49,325 bases of DNA, taken from the NCBI GenBank assembly GCA_023231475.1, contig JALJEE010000725.1:1-49325 (forward strand), given 5' to 3'. Both the position numbers and the translations under genes were made by a program. The notes beneath the pieces are model-generated. The model saw nothing but the letters and a program-made list of their open reading frames with translations, had not been told where the DNA came from and did no database searches. Position 1 is the stretch's first letter, and each line of letters opens with the position of its first letter. Source of the DNA: Seison nebaliae. Taxonomy: Eukaryota > Rotifera > Pararotatoria > Seisonacea > Seisonidae. Positions 20,827 through 32,600 of this stretch are shown here, piece after piece.

Positions 20827-23800
20827 ATGACGATGCAAAATATTAAAGAAAAGCAAAAAAGTTCAAATTTTTTCTGGTAATTCTCCAATTCATTTTCCTC
20901 CTAGATGTCATAGCAGATTGCCTCAATTTGAAATTGGGAAGTCAATTGATCAAGACATTCCAAGATCGAAATTCCATTCAATGGAAATTATTAATTTACG
21001 ATCGAACATCTCAAAACATCATATCTTCCTTATTCAACGTGAAGGAATTACGTCGTAGTGGAATCACTTTACATTTGTTCCTTTTATTTTCTCTTCTTTT
21101 CATTTTTTCAATTATTCAGATTAATCAATTCAGAAAGAGATACAATTCCTGACGTTCCTGCCATTTATCTCCTCGCACCAACCAAAGAGAACATCGCTCT
21201 CTTATGTAAAGTTAAAGAATATTTTCATTTTCAATAATTCTTTTAAAAAATTGTATATCTTTCAGAAATTCTATGTAATTTGTGAAAAAAGTAATTTTCA
21301 TTTTCAATAATTAAAAAAATTTTTTTTTCATTTTTTGTAATTTTTGAAAAATATTTATGAAAAAAAATTTTAATTTTGATTCATTTCTCAAAATAAAGGA
21401 TATAGCCTCATATAGTTACGATGAATATTATTTGAATTTCATTGAACCGATTTCTCGAACGTTATTAGAAGAAATTGCTCAAACTGCATTATCAGCAAAT
21501 GTCGCCGACTCAATAAAACAAGTTAAATTGTTTTTTATCGAATAATTAAATTTTCATTTACTTTTCCAGGTCTATGATTTGTATGTTAATTATGTGACAT
21601 TGGAACCGTCATTGTTCTATTGTTATTCGTCTCCTTATCGTCAATTGGATAATTCATCTCAAAAAGAATTAGCCGAATTACAACAAAAGAATCAGATGTC
21701 ATTGATTAAACATGAGAAGAATTTATATTATGAAATTATCGGAAACATTCCATCACTCGATTTATTGGCACCGATGTATTACAGTCTTCATTGTCCGAAT
21801 GTGGATGATAAGAAAATGGATTTATTAATTGATTCTATAACGAATTCTTTATTCTCTACAATCGCCACAATGAAACTCGTTCCGATTATTCGAACCACAA
21901 GAAGTTCATATTTTCCATATTTTTATTAAATATTTCTCAATATTTTTATTTTCATCATATCAATTAGATCATGCTGCAGAAATGATTGGAAGTTGTTTAG
22001 AACGAAAAATTTGTGATGATTTGAGAGACATTCGTAAAACATTATTTCAACCATCTACTTCCACCACTTCCACAATTCAAATAAGGTTTTTTTTTAATTT
22101 TTTAAATTAAATTTTTTTCTAATTTTTAAAATTAAATTTTTTTCTAATTTTTAAAATTAAATTTTTTTCTAATTTTTAAAATTTAATTTTTTTCTAATTT
22201 TTAAAATTTAATTTTTTTCTAATTTTTAAAATTTAATTTTTTTCTAATTTTTTAAATTTAATTTTTTTCTAATTTTTAAAATTAAATTTTTTTCTAATTT
22301 TTAAAATTAAATTTTGATAATTTTCAGAAATGAACGACCATTATTACTGATTATCGATCGTGATATCGATTTCGTTACACTTCTCCATCACACATGGACG
22401 TATGAAGCGTTGATTCATGATTGTCTTCAATTCCAATCGAATCGTGTTCGATATGCAGAAGAAACGATCAATAGTGCTGGTGAAAAGAAGGATGAGATTC
22501 GAACTTATGAAATTTCTGATAGAGATACTTTCTGGCAACAATATAGAGGAAGCCCATTTCCTATAGTAGCTGAAGCGATTGAGAAAGAATTGGAGAAATA
22601 TAAAGCGTCAGAAGATCATATAAAACATCTGAAAACTTCTTTAGTTTTTTTTTCTTTTAATTTTCATTTGTTATTATTAATTATTAAATTATTATTAATT
22701 AAATTTTCAGCATCTCAATAACGATAATGAAGAGGAGACGATTAATCTCCTTTCAGATACAACAGCACGAATCAATTCGGCAGTGAATTCTCTTCCAGAA
22801 ATGTTGGAGAAGAAACGACAATTAGATATGCACACCAATATCGCAACAGCTTTATTGCAACAAATCAAAGTTTTCATTCTGAAAAATTAACGAAAATTCA
22901 TTTTATCCAAATCTCTTTTAGAGTCGTCGATTAGATTTATATTTCGAAACGGAAGAAAAAATAATGAACAATAATTGTAATCTTGTTCGTCTTCAATTTT
23001 GGAGAGGAAAATTTTAATTTTAAATTTTAGGAAAAATCCGTCATAGATATCATTAAAGATCCACAAGGTTTCCGTTTTTTTTTTCAGAATTTTTTTTTCT
23101 TATTTTCATTTCAATTAGTGGGAACGATGGAAGATAAATTGAGATTATTCCTCATCTACTATCTATGTAATCAACAAATGACGGATGTTTGAATTAGAAT
23201 TATTTTCAAATTATTTTTATTTTTAGGCTATTGTCAATGAACATGAAAAAGCTTTAGCCAATGTCGGATGTGATACTCGTTCAGTGAAATATTTGAGACA
23301 TCTAAGAATTTTGGAGAAGAACAATAATTTGATAAATCCAAATCAAGGAACTGCTTTGAATTTCTTCGGAGAATCTGGAACAAAAACAATGAAGTTGATA
23401 ATTTTCCATGATAATTTCAAACAATAATTTTTTTTTCAATGATTTTCTTTAGTTTAATTTCAAATATCGTTTCAAAAGCTTCCAAAGTCGCCATGGATGG
23501 AGTGAAGAATTTAGTAGTAAAATCGCATAAATTGCCACTGACACGAATGTTGTTGAATACGATGTCAAATAAATTGGGAGTTGATGAACAATTGACTTAT
23601 ATCGATCCGAAACAACCGAAGTTAATTTTTATTTTTGAATAAAAAAAAATTTTTTTTTAAGAATTTCAATGAACTCTCAAAAATTGAATGGATCGACAAA
23701 TAATGAAAAACAATTAGGGAATAAACAACAATTTACGAATGCGATCGTGTTTGTAATTGGAGGTGGCAATTTTGTAGAGTATCAGAATATTAAAGATTTC

Positions 23801-24113
23801 CTCTCTCAATCACAACAAATGAACAATTCAAATATGACAATTACGAATAGTGGAAATGGCACCACATCCACCATGAAAGAATCGATGAATTCCGATTCGA
23901 TGAAACAACAGAATGGATTCTTTTCTAATTTTTCAGGTTTATATTTATTTGGATGATTAAATTATCTAATCGAATCTCATGATAATAGTAACACAATTCA
24001 CCAATTTAACAAATGGAAATAATTCGGATAAGAACGTCATTTATGGAAGTAGTCAATTGATTAATCCGTCGGATTTCATCGGACAACTCGCCCAATTGGG
24101 AAGTCAATTCTAA
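20827..24113 (+). CDS. SCFD1: Sec1/Munc18 family protein Sly1 (SCFD1)
   Basis: About 15 short exons. The N-terminus (MTMQNIKEKQK, spliced to DCLNLKLGSQLIKTF) is followed by WKLLIYDRTSQNIISSLFNV and KELRRSGITLHLL. Later hallmarks are DTIPDVPAIYLLAPTKENIA, VPIIRTTRSS, RPLLLIIDRDIDFVTLLHHT, WTYEALIHD, SGSPFP-like RGSPFPIVAEAIE, NSLPEMLEKKRQLDMHTNIA, FLIYYL, MDGVKNLVVKSHKLPLTRML and AIVFVIGGGNFVEYQNIKDF. These are specific for Sly1 rather than Unc-18 or Vps33/45. Sly1 binds syntaxin-5/18 SNARE complexes and drives ER-Golgi membrane fusion. The intron at about 22087-22326 is enlarged by a 25-bp tandem repeat; the others are near 50 bp. The ATG at 20833 is an equally possible start. The stop at 24111-24113 overlaps the stop of the convergent gene. 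Confidence 0.93.
22094..22313. repeat. 25-bp intronic minisatellite in Sly1
   Basis: Eight copies of CTAATTTTTAAAATTAAATT plus TTTTT, an exact 25-bp period, with CTAA at 22119, 22144, 22169, 22194, 22219, 22244, 22269 and 22294. Copies differ mainly by AAAATTAAA versus AAAATTTAA, and the variant copies are clustered in the middle. The array fills most of one intron and leaves the splice sites intact. Confidence 0.95.
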
Positions 24114-24586
24114 ATATAATTAAATTGATGATATGATGACACTTTCGTTCTCGCTCCATGTCTCATTGGACGATTATTATCTAAGAAAATTTAAAATATT
24201 GAAAATTTTCTGAAGGAAAATTAATCGAAATAAAATGAACGAGAATAAGAAAATTTTGCATTCTGATCTTGCCACGTCTCCGAATTTGGATCCATTTCCA
24301 AATATTCGCCTTGTTCTAAATGTATCGGTTCGGGTAATTCATCTATCATGGTTTTTTTTTTTCGTTTAAAAATAATTTTTTAAAAAATTGGAGATAAATT
24401 GATGGAAATGAAGAAAAAATGAAAAAAACCATATCGAATGATGGAATTAGAGATGTGAATTGGTTTAATGTTGTCAGTTAACATGATTGAACGAGAACCG
24501 ATAAAATAAGATTGAGATTGATGGAAAATTGTGAATAGTAAAATGATGAGAGAAAAGATGGAATTTCTTCGAATTTTATTTGACAT
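24110..24586 (-). CDS. small secreted protein, convergent with Sly1
   Basis: Three short exons by frame. Exon 1 from ATG 24586 gives a signal peptide (MSNKIRRNSIFSLIILLFTI, cleavage near SQS) and SYFIGSRSIMLTDN. A GTTTTT intron leads into DELPEPIHLEQGEYLEMDPN, and a GTTCAT..CTTAG intron into NNRPMRHGARTKVSSYHQFN, ending YI. The product has about 107 residues. The last exon has only one open frame and its TAG (24112-24110) overlaps the TAA of Sly1 on the other strand. No Cys pairs and no dibasic processing sites after the signal peptide. Family unknown. The exon chain is unverified and exon 2 could also start its own ATG at 24348. Confidence 0.5.
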
Positions 24587-24725
24587 TTGGAAAATGATTA
24601 TTAATTGAAATAGAGAAGTTAGGTGTGAAAATGGTTTGATGAAGTTAATATATAAATTTAGACTATTCGAAATAGAAATAATGAAATCGATAAATTCCAA
24701 CTGTTCCGATAAATAAATCCACTCG

Positions 24726-26207
24726 TCAAATAACTACGAGTGATTTAGTGAAGTCTTCCATGTAAGGTGAAATGGAGAAACGAGTCGCGAAATAAAATAT
24801 CATTCCAAATAGAATTGAGATTGGCAAAGCAGGTAATGCCTTCCCAACCATTGAGAGAATGATAAGAGTGAATGAGAGACCGATAAGAATGGCAACAAAA
24901 CACAAAATTGTTGTATTCCAATCATTACTTACTGATGCTTTCCCCACTAACAAACTATAAAAGACGAAGTCACCTAAACCCAATTTCACTCCACTCGTTT
25001 CATTATCATCTTCCCGCTCTTGTTGTTGTTGTTGTCGAATTATTGAGGGAGTGATATTATTTTGTCGTGTATCATCAGATGATTGATTGATTGTTCGATA
25101 ATTATTATTATTATTATTATTTTCAGTTGATGATAAAACGAAATTATTTGTTGTTGTTGTTTGATTTTGAATGTCGTTATCGTTGTCATCATTATCACAT
25201 AATGTATCGTGAGTTTTAGTTGAAAGAATGGAATAGATTAATGTGGAGGAATAAATGATAGCGGGAAATAATTCATCTCCACGTTCTTGTGCTGTTTCTA
25301 CCAGAATTCTCAATGGACCATGTGGACATAAAACGGCGATGAGATCCCAAATAGCGATAAAAGCCAAAAGTACCCAACCGGTCCATTCGGGTAGAAATTG
25401 AATAAATACTGAAGCTATCAATGCACTTACAAAAACTAAATAAAATTGTCGTACAATTAACGGACCTTTCCAATGAATCGACAACATTCCCACCACAGCG
25501 AAATTATAGAGTAGAAAGACAACGGTGAACATATCGATGATCGTAGAATTTCCAACTGAACATAAATCACATACTAAAGTGTAAGTAAACCAAGAGACGA
25601 GTAATAATGTGGAGAGGAATAACCAAATTGTTATAAATTTCATACAACGGAATTTGTACATGAGCACAAGAAATATCGTCATGACAACGACCACAGCAAT
25701 GAAAATGAGAGCATTGACAATTGCTTTCCATGTTCGAGCACCACTACTTTCATTATCATTCTCGTCATAGACGATGTAAGGCAATCGGGCATTATTCATC
25801 ATCGATTCATCACCTTTCAATTTCATAATAATCACCACACCAATCATACAAATGGAAACTGGAATATAAATTTGAATGATGGAATATGCCGAATATCGTC
25901 TCTCCATTCCGTTACTCTGTTCCATATTATTACCATTACTCCGATCTATTGGAGTTAATTCATCTTCAACTTGTGGTCTTGTCGGTGATGGTGATGGTGA
26001 CTCAATTGGTATTTCAACGGTACGAGCATTATATACAACTTCGTCACCTTCTGATGACTCTCCACCAATCGATTGTTTCGACGATTCAATATTCGGCTCA
26101 TTTCCACCATTCTCCAAAACATCCAAAATCGTTTGTTCATTATACCATTGTGTTCCTCGACTTCCATTATTCTCATTCAAATTCACTTTATATACTTTCT
26201 TCGCCAT
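24726..26207 (-). CDS. PSEN: presenilin, catalytic subunit of gamma-secretase
   Basis: A single-exon gene of 493 residues. Presenilin is a nine-pass intramembrane aspartyl protease that cuts Notch and many type I proteins in the gamma-secretase complex. The catalytic Asp residues are D288 (AIWDLIAVLCPHGPLR) and D413 (LGLGDFVFYSLLVGKAS), and the PALP motif is at residues 459-462. ETAQERGDELFPAIIYSS is nearly invariant in the family. The cytosolic N-terminus (1-105) is acidic and Ser/Pro-rich. The large loop (about 330-405) is Asn/Gln/Thr-rich and lacks similarity, as usual. Lack of introns is unusual for a presenilin in an intron-bearing genome and might reflect retroposition or intron loss. 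The start is the first ATG. PEN-2 lies at 45734-46033 in the same window. Confidence 0.96.
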   Translation of the reverse strand: MAKKVYKVNLNENNGSRGTQWYNEQTILDVLENGGNEPNIESSKQSIGGESSEGDEVVYNARTVEIPIESPSPSPTRPQVEDELTPIDRSNGNNMEQSNGMERRYSAYSIIQIYIPVSICMIGVVIIMKLKGDESMMNNARLPYIVYDENDNESSGARTWKAIVNALIFIAVVVVMTIFLVLMYKFRCMKFITIWLFLSTLLLVSWFTYTLVCDLCSVGNSTIIDMFTVVFLLYNFAVVGMLSIHWKGPLIVRQFYLVFVSALIASVFIQFLPEWTGWVLLAFIAIWDLIAVLCPHGPLRILVETAQERGDELFPAIIYSSTLIYSILSTKTHDTLCDNDDNDNDIQNQTTTTNNFVLSSTENNNNNNNYRTINQSSDDTRQNNITPSIIRQQQQQEREDDNETSGVKLGLGDFVFYSLLVGKASVSNDWNTTILCFVAILIGLSFTLIILSMVGKALPALPISILFGMIFYFATRFSISPYMEDFTKSLVVI

Positions 26208-29200
26208 CTTTTACAAATCGGAAGAAATTCAACAAGTCCTTTTTTCTCCTTTTCTACTTCATTCATTCATCATTCAACAATGTCATGTTTATAAATTTTT
26301 AAGAATTTTCTTCTTTCCAAAAATTTGGCTTGATTCGTCGAATTTCCTATTTACTTTTCTTCCCATACCACTAATTTGTTGACGATTATCGGACTTTAGA
26401 GAAAAGTAATTTCTGTTTATTTGACTCATCATGTGATTGAATGAGAATTACAAAGAAAACGAAATAATCTAAAAGAAATTATTTACCAATAATCATTTCG
26501 TCTCTTCGTTTCATTCGAGTTGACAATTAATTTCTCATTTAATATTTCCGTCATATCAAAAAATTTTCTCATTCTTTACGACCTAATTTTCTCTTTGAAA
26601 CAATAAACATTTTTATTTTCTATTTCTTTTTATGGAAGTTACCTTGAAATAATTGTGAAGATGATTTCGAATAATTTCTTCAAATTATCTCGAAAGACAA
26701 CTCTCCTCCCAATCGAACTAGCTAGCACATCACCATCTGGAATAAAATAAATAAAAAACTTCTTTTCTAATCAGAGTTAATTAATTTATTCCTAAAATAA
26801 TCAACAAGATAATCAGATGAAAATAAACGATATTTTATCTTCTCACTTTTCTATTTTTGGGAAAACTTAAAATTTTTTTGACTAAATGGAGAAATAATAT
26901 GAATTTAATCTTATCCGGAACATACATAAAATCGACCAACAGTTCTATTGCTAATAACACGAACATGTACACTATATAAGAGTAACATTAAATATTAGGC
27001 GAATATCTCGTTTTGTGTCGACACAACTACATCACGAACTATAACAATACCATAGAAAGGATTTGTTTTTCAATTAATTTTATTGTTAGAACATGAAAAC
27101 TAATGAATGAGGAATTTTTGATTTCGTAATGATCCTTCAGGTCCATTAAATGGAACAATTTTAATTGGAATTGAAGCATGAACAATCATCGATCATCGTA
27201 CAAATGTCATCAGAGTCGCATAAATTAAATTTTCTTCATCAGAATTTGTTAACTATTCAAATCTCTCGGTGGTCATTGAGAGTTAGCGAGAGGAAGTGTT
27301 GTCGATAACACTATTTATTTTTAGATTATTATTAAATATTAAGAGATGAATGGAAAGATTTTTTTTTTCATTTCGAGAGGTGATATTCAATTGAAGGTCA
27401 TCCAAACTTTTATATTCTGTTAAATATAAATATTTTCCTCGTTCAAACACCAACGAAGCAACCAACCCCTCCTCATCGAATGTCTGTATGTTGTGTAAGT
27501 TGGGAGGACGATGTGTAGCAATAGCAGGGAGAAGTAGATTAATGAGAATGAGAAGAATTGTCCCTAATTTTTCTTAATAAATCGATTTGTCTTATCTTAT
27601 ATTCGGAGATTGGTTAGAACAAATGAAATAATTTTTAATTATCGTTCACAAATTTAATAAGTTTGATGAGAGGTGGACCTTTTAAGACGATTTTAATTTT
27701 ACTAACATAATCATTTAAATCTCCTTCTCTTTTAATTCGATAAAATTGTTAATTGATTGTTTACAATTTGAGATTTACATCTCAATCAATCGGTCATCTT
27801 AATAGAAATTTAAATTTTAATGTTATTCAATGAAAATCATTTTGATATAATCTCGAAAATCGATCAATTTTTATGAGAACACTCTATTATTTGTATTTAT
27901 TGAAATCGTTTCATTATGTAACTATTATCAAAGGAATAAACAGTATTTGCACTTTTCCTTCATGAGTCATCCATATACATGGATCTACTTTAACCTCCTA
28001 AGACTTCCCGATTGGGATAACCTTGAATATAGATAAGTTTTGGTTTAATTTATTCCCTTCTTTTCCGATGAGCAATAATTTTCCTTCTCAATTCCCCCAA
28101 AGTTCTTTCGTATAATTGACTCTAATAAATCTTTTCTGCTAATCAAAGAAAAACAGTGAACTCTTCATCATCATCCAATTCAGAACAATCATATTGAACT
28201 GAAAATGATTCTATCACATTCACTCGATCACCTTCTTTTTTGAAATTAGAAAGAGAATTGAGAAAGATTCCATTTTGTCTTCTTTCCAATCGTCTCATTC
28301 AACATTTGTGTGCTCGATTCATATCGGAGTTATCAAATGAGAAATTTCATTTTTGAAATTGAGTAGTGTAGAAAGGTAAATAAATTTATCTTTATTTTCC
28401 ACAGGGAGATTTTCTTGAAACGATTTATAAAATTTTTTTCATTTTCACGTTTAATAAACAGTTTGTATTACAATTGAATTGTCAATAAATGGGCGCGAAT
28501 CCAGTGAATGATCGGAGTGATACTCCGTTTGATAAGATGTCATAGAATTACATTCGCAATATTTATCTTTCGTTGCAATTCGATGAATGCATTCTTATCA
28601 TTCCGATTCCCATTTTTCTTTTTCATTTCATTCATTCGACTCCTGATACATTTCTGAACTTTTTACTTTCCTTCCATTCCATATTAGCTCAATAACGAAC
28701 AACCCTATACTATTACACTTAATACCATCTTCAACATCATTATGAACATCTTCGAAAAAGTAGAAACTACTTTCTTGATTACACTTCTCATCTCGTCTAT
28801 TCCCCTAATAACAACTTAACGTCTTTGTAAACTGTGAGACTCATAAAGATTAAATCGCCGAAATTTTTTATCTTATCACCCAAAACTGATGTTAAATTTG
28901 AATGAGTTTCATTTCTTTCCTAATTCACTTGATATTCTCCCCTCGAAAACTTACAATTCCTTCTCGTAAATGTAATGAATTTGATGAAAGGAAAAATTTT
29001 TTCATTTTGATGATAGTTCAAGGTAGATGAAATTCATATTTACCTTCTCTCTTGAAATTTGTTACCTAATTTTTGTGGTGTCTTCCTAATCGTTGTCTAA
29101 TATTACAGTCAATCTTCAAAAGTAAAAATTTTGATAAGAAATGTCAGACAAATGATATCTTATCCAAATGGTGATGATTCGGAGAGTAATGATACTGAAC

Positions 29201-29277
29201 TCAAATTATCGAATGATTTTTATTGAATTGTAATTGAATTGTGATTGAATTTAATTAAATATTTTGATTTTGATATG
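26208..29277. other. large non-coding region between presenilin and the EGF receptor gene
   Basis: About 3 kb without a credible gene, the longest gap in the window. It lies between two divergent starts, so it probably holds regulatory DNA for one or both genes, perhaps with 5' UTR exons or non-coding RNA. I found only short features, such as a small palindrome CGGAGTGATACTCCG near 28515. Open frames here are short and AT-biased. Confidence 0.45.
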
Positions 29278-29472
29278 TTAATTAAAATTTTCATATGTTA
29301 GTTGAGCGTCCTCCAACTGTGAATGGTGTGTACTGTTATTATTGTTGATGGTGATGATGATATAATAAGTAGAAGGACTGACTACCATCATGAGTATAAT
29401 GATGAAAAAAATAATTAACATTTTCCCATTTCTCTTTTCAAACGATCCTCTTCTCTCATTATCACTCCTCAT
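29278..29472 (-). CDS. possible small membrane peptide
   Basis: A 64-codon frame starting with ATG and directly preceded by CAACAG, a possible cis or trans splice acceptor. It reads a basic N-terminus (MRSDNERRGSFEKRNGK), one hydrophobic segment (MLIIFFIIILMMVV), then an Asn/Ser/His-rich end. It resembles a small type II membrane protein. Support is only composition and topology; it could also be chance within the regulatory region. Confidence 0.3.
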   Translation of the reverse strand: MRSDNERRGSFEKRNGKMLIIFFIIILMMVVSPSTYYIIITINNNNSTHHSQLEDAQLTYENFN

Positions 29473-29668
29473 CTGTTGACGTTATAGTCGTTCTATTATC
29501 TGCCTCATTGTATCGTTGTCATGTCATTCATTCGATCATCATTGACATAATGTTTACATTTATAGAATTCTGTTCATAGATACGTCGAAGTTCTATTACA
29601 AGACACATCATTGTCGAATAAAGAAAATCATTGAATAAAGAAATCGTTAAAGTTGAAGTGGACGAAGA

Positions 29669-32600
29669 ATGGTTCGGATCATATTTCTCCTTCTATTTCT
29701 CGTCTCTTACGGAACGGCATTCAACGAACTTATCTCAAATTCCACCATCAATTTCGCACAAAGTTACGTATCTTTAACGTCTCCTCTTAAAAATACTTCT
29801 GCCTTCCCGATCGACAATTCCCGATTTTTCTTAACTGTACCATCTCATGATAATTTCCGATAAACTACCGTTTGATGATAATTTCTTCAACTTAATTTAA
29901 TTTCATTAATGATATGGAAGATAGCTTTCTCAGATGACTATTACGATATCGACTACGATGGATATTATTTGAGAGATAATGACGTTGTCGATAATGATGA
30001 TGATAATGTCGATGATATCACTATCGATAATGATTTATTGAGTCTCATCTTCTCATTGAAGGATGAGAATTTTGATTCGAATAATTTCATTAATAAATTA
30101 TTGGTTTCTCAAAGAAATAATTTCATTCCACCAACAACATCAAATTATGAGTTTCCATCATTCCACTTCTCTGACTTCACATACACCTCCCTTCTTAAAA
30201 CTACCAAAAATAGTAAGTCTTATTTTAAATAGTAACTGGTGAAAGGACTTAATCATTAATGGAATAACTAATCCATAATTAATAACAAATTCATTTAAAT
30301 TACTATCATTCTTTCAGTTTGTTATGGCGAACGATTTACTTCACATTCGACCGAGTCGTTTCAACATCAATTCCAATCATTTGCTCGAGTTTATCAAAAA
30401 TGTAACATCATGGTGGGAGATCTGATTATCACAAATACCTTAATTCCTCATCGAGTAAATTTCACCGATATCTTTGCCAATTTATTGGAGATAACTGGTC
30501 GATTAATTATATCAAATAATCATTATCTGGAGAATGATGAGGAACTAGTCATTAATTTTCCAAATCTCATGATCATTCGAGGTGATACGCGCGATTCAAT
30601 TATGAAGAATTTGAATGAAAATCAAAAGCCATATTCTTTATTCTTCTTCCATAATACTAGAATCGTGATACAATACCCGAAATTACAATGGATCATGAAT
30701 CTCGACATTCTTTACGAATATCTCGATTCAATTTGTACTCCAAATATCATTGAAGCCAAACGATATTTCTCCCAACGTTCTTATCAACGAGGAACGAAAA
30801 TACATTTGACGTCATCCTGTTTCCATTTTTTTCATTACGAAATCAACGAAAAATTATTCATTTGAAATTTTCAGGTAAAAATGGTGAGAAATGTAATGAG
30901 ACATGTTGTAATGAAAAAACTGGTTGTCATTGTCTAACTAATCAAGCTCACGATTGTATTTTCGGTTAATTTTAAAAATTTCAAATTTTTCCAATTTTCC
31001 ATCTAAAAAGATAATAAATTACGGAGATGCGACTTATGTGATGGAACCCATTGCTATTCATCTCAACTTAAATTGGAAGTGAATGATAGAGATGATTTGT
31101 TAAGTCTAATCGACAAAGCGGAACAATTCAACAAAAGTCAAGATTCGAAAGCTGAAAAATATAATTGTTGTTCATCTTCTTGTCTCGTCGGTTGTTTCAA
31201 TTCAATTCCCGGTTCTTGTTATGTTGGTATTTTGTTTTTTATCACATTCCCCTTAATCATTTACATTTTCCAGTTCTGTAGTCACATGAGGAATTATGAA
31301 ACGATGGAATGCGTTGACGATTGTCAAGGTAAATTGAACACTGGTGGTTTTGTTCGAACGGGAAGTTTCTGTGTGAGAAAATGTCCTAGTTAAATAAATT
31401 AAAAATTATTTAAAATATTGAAAAATTTATACATATCGTCATAGATGGATTGTTGAGATTTAATAATCAATGTGTACTTGATTGTCAGCGTGTTGGCGGT
31501 TATGCTGATTATACCAAGAGAATATGTAGGAAATGTGTTGAATCATATAACATGAAATTGTTGGGTGATGAAATATATTGTGACGATCTTTGTTATCCAC
31601 CACCTCAGCAATGGCTTCAGGGTAAATATATAATGGAAGAAATACTGTCTAGAAATACTTCTTGTAAATATCTGGATGGGCCATTAAACATGGTGGGAGC
31701 GTCATATAGTTAAGCTTTTTGACTTTTCTAATAACTCGTAACTCGTTTCTTAGATACCGAAAATATTACTTGGAAATTATTGAATGAATCATTCCATGAT
31801 TTGGAAAGTGTTAAATCGATACGTATCTCAACTCCGGAAAAGAATTTCAATTTGACTTTTTTGAAAAATCTGAAACAACTCCAATTAAAAGGAACCGCTT
31901 GTACAATCACATTGGTTAAGACGGAAGTTGAATCGTTGGCAGGACTGGAGAATATCAAAGATTTCGATAACCAAACGATTTGTTTATCCTCCAATCTTAA
32001 TATGTGTCTACCGAAAAAGGAATATCTTAAAACTTACCGGAATGGCAATATCGTTGTTCGACGAATGAAATCCACAGATTGGTGTCGTTAGTCAATTTTA
32101 ATTATCTTTTTCTTTTTATGGACTTATTCTTTAGATTGTCATCCAGAATGTCTTCATGAAGAAGGCGGTTGTTTAGCGCCCGATAGTCCACATAGTTGTT
32201 TAAAATGTAAAACATATACATATGTCAATGATACGTGCGCAAGTGAATGTGATCGTGGTTTCTATCTAAATACAACGACTTGTTTTCAATGTCATGATGA
32301 ATGTGTCGATTGTATTGACGAGGGTTCCACCAAATGTTTTAATTGTCGAAATTTTTATGATATTTCCCATAATGATTGCGTGAATAAATGTGGCAATGTG
32401 ATGAAATTAAAAACTAATAAGCCTAAAGACTCACTAGCCAACACCAAATTGCAATTTCAATTACCTAATGATATTCGAACGGTTTTCAACCAATTAATTA
32501 TGCCGAATGACATTTCCGGTTGTATCAATTGTAATAACAATTGTGATGGGTATATGACGATTGATGAGAGTAAGATGGATTCCCTTAAAATATCCAGCGA

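Noticed and set aside
25876-26382. Plus-strand frames across the presenilin N-terminus
   Set aside because: Antisense shadow of the presenilin coding exon.
28505-28525. Palindrome CGGAGTGATACTCCG as an RNA hairpin or operator
   Set aside because: The stem is only six pairs and such palindromes are expected by chance.
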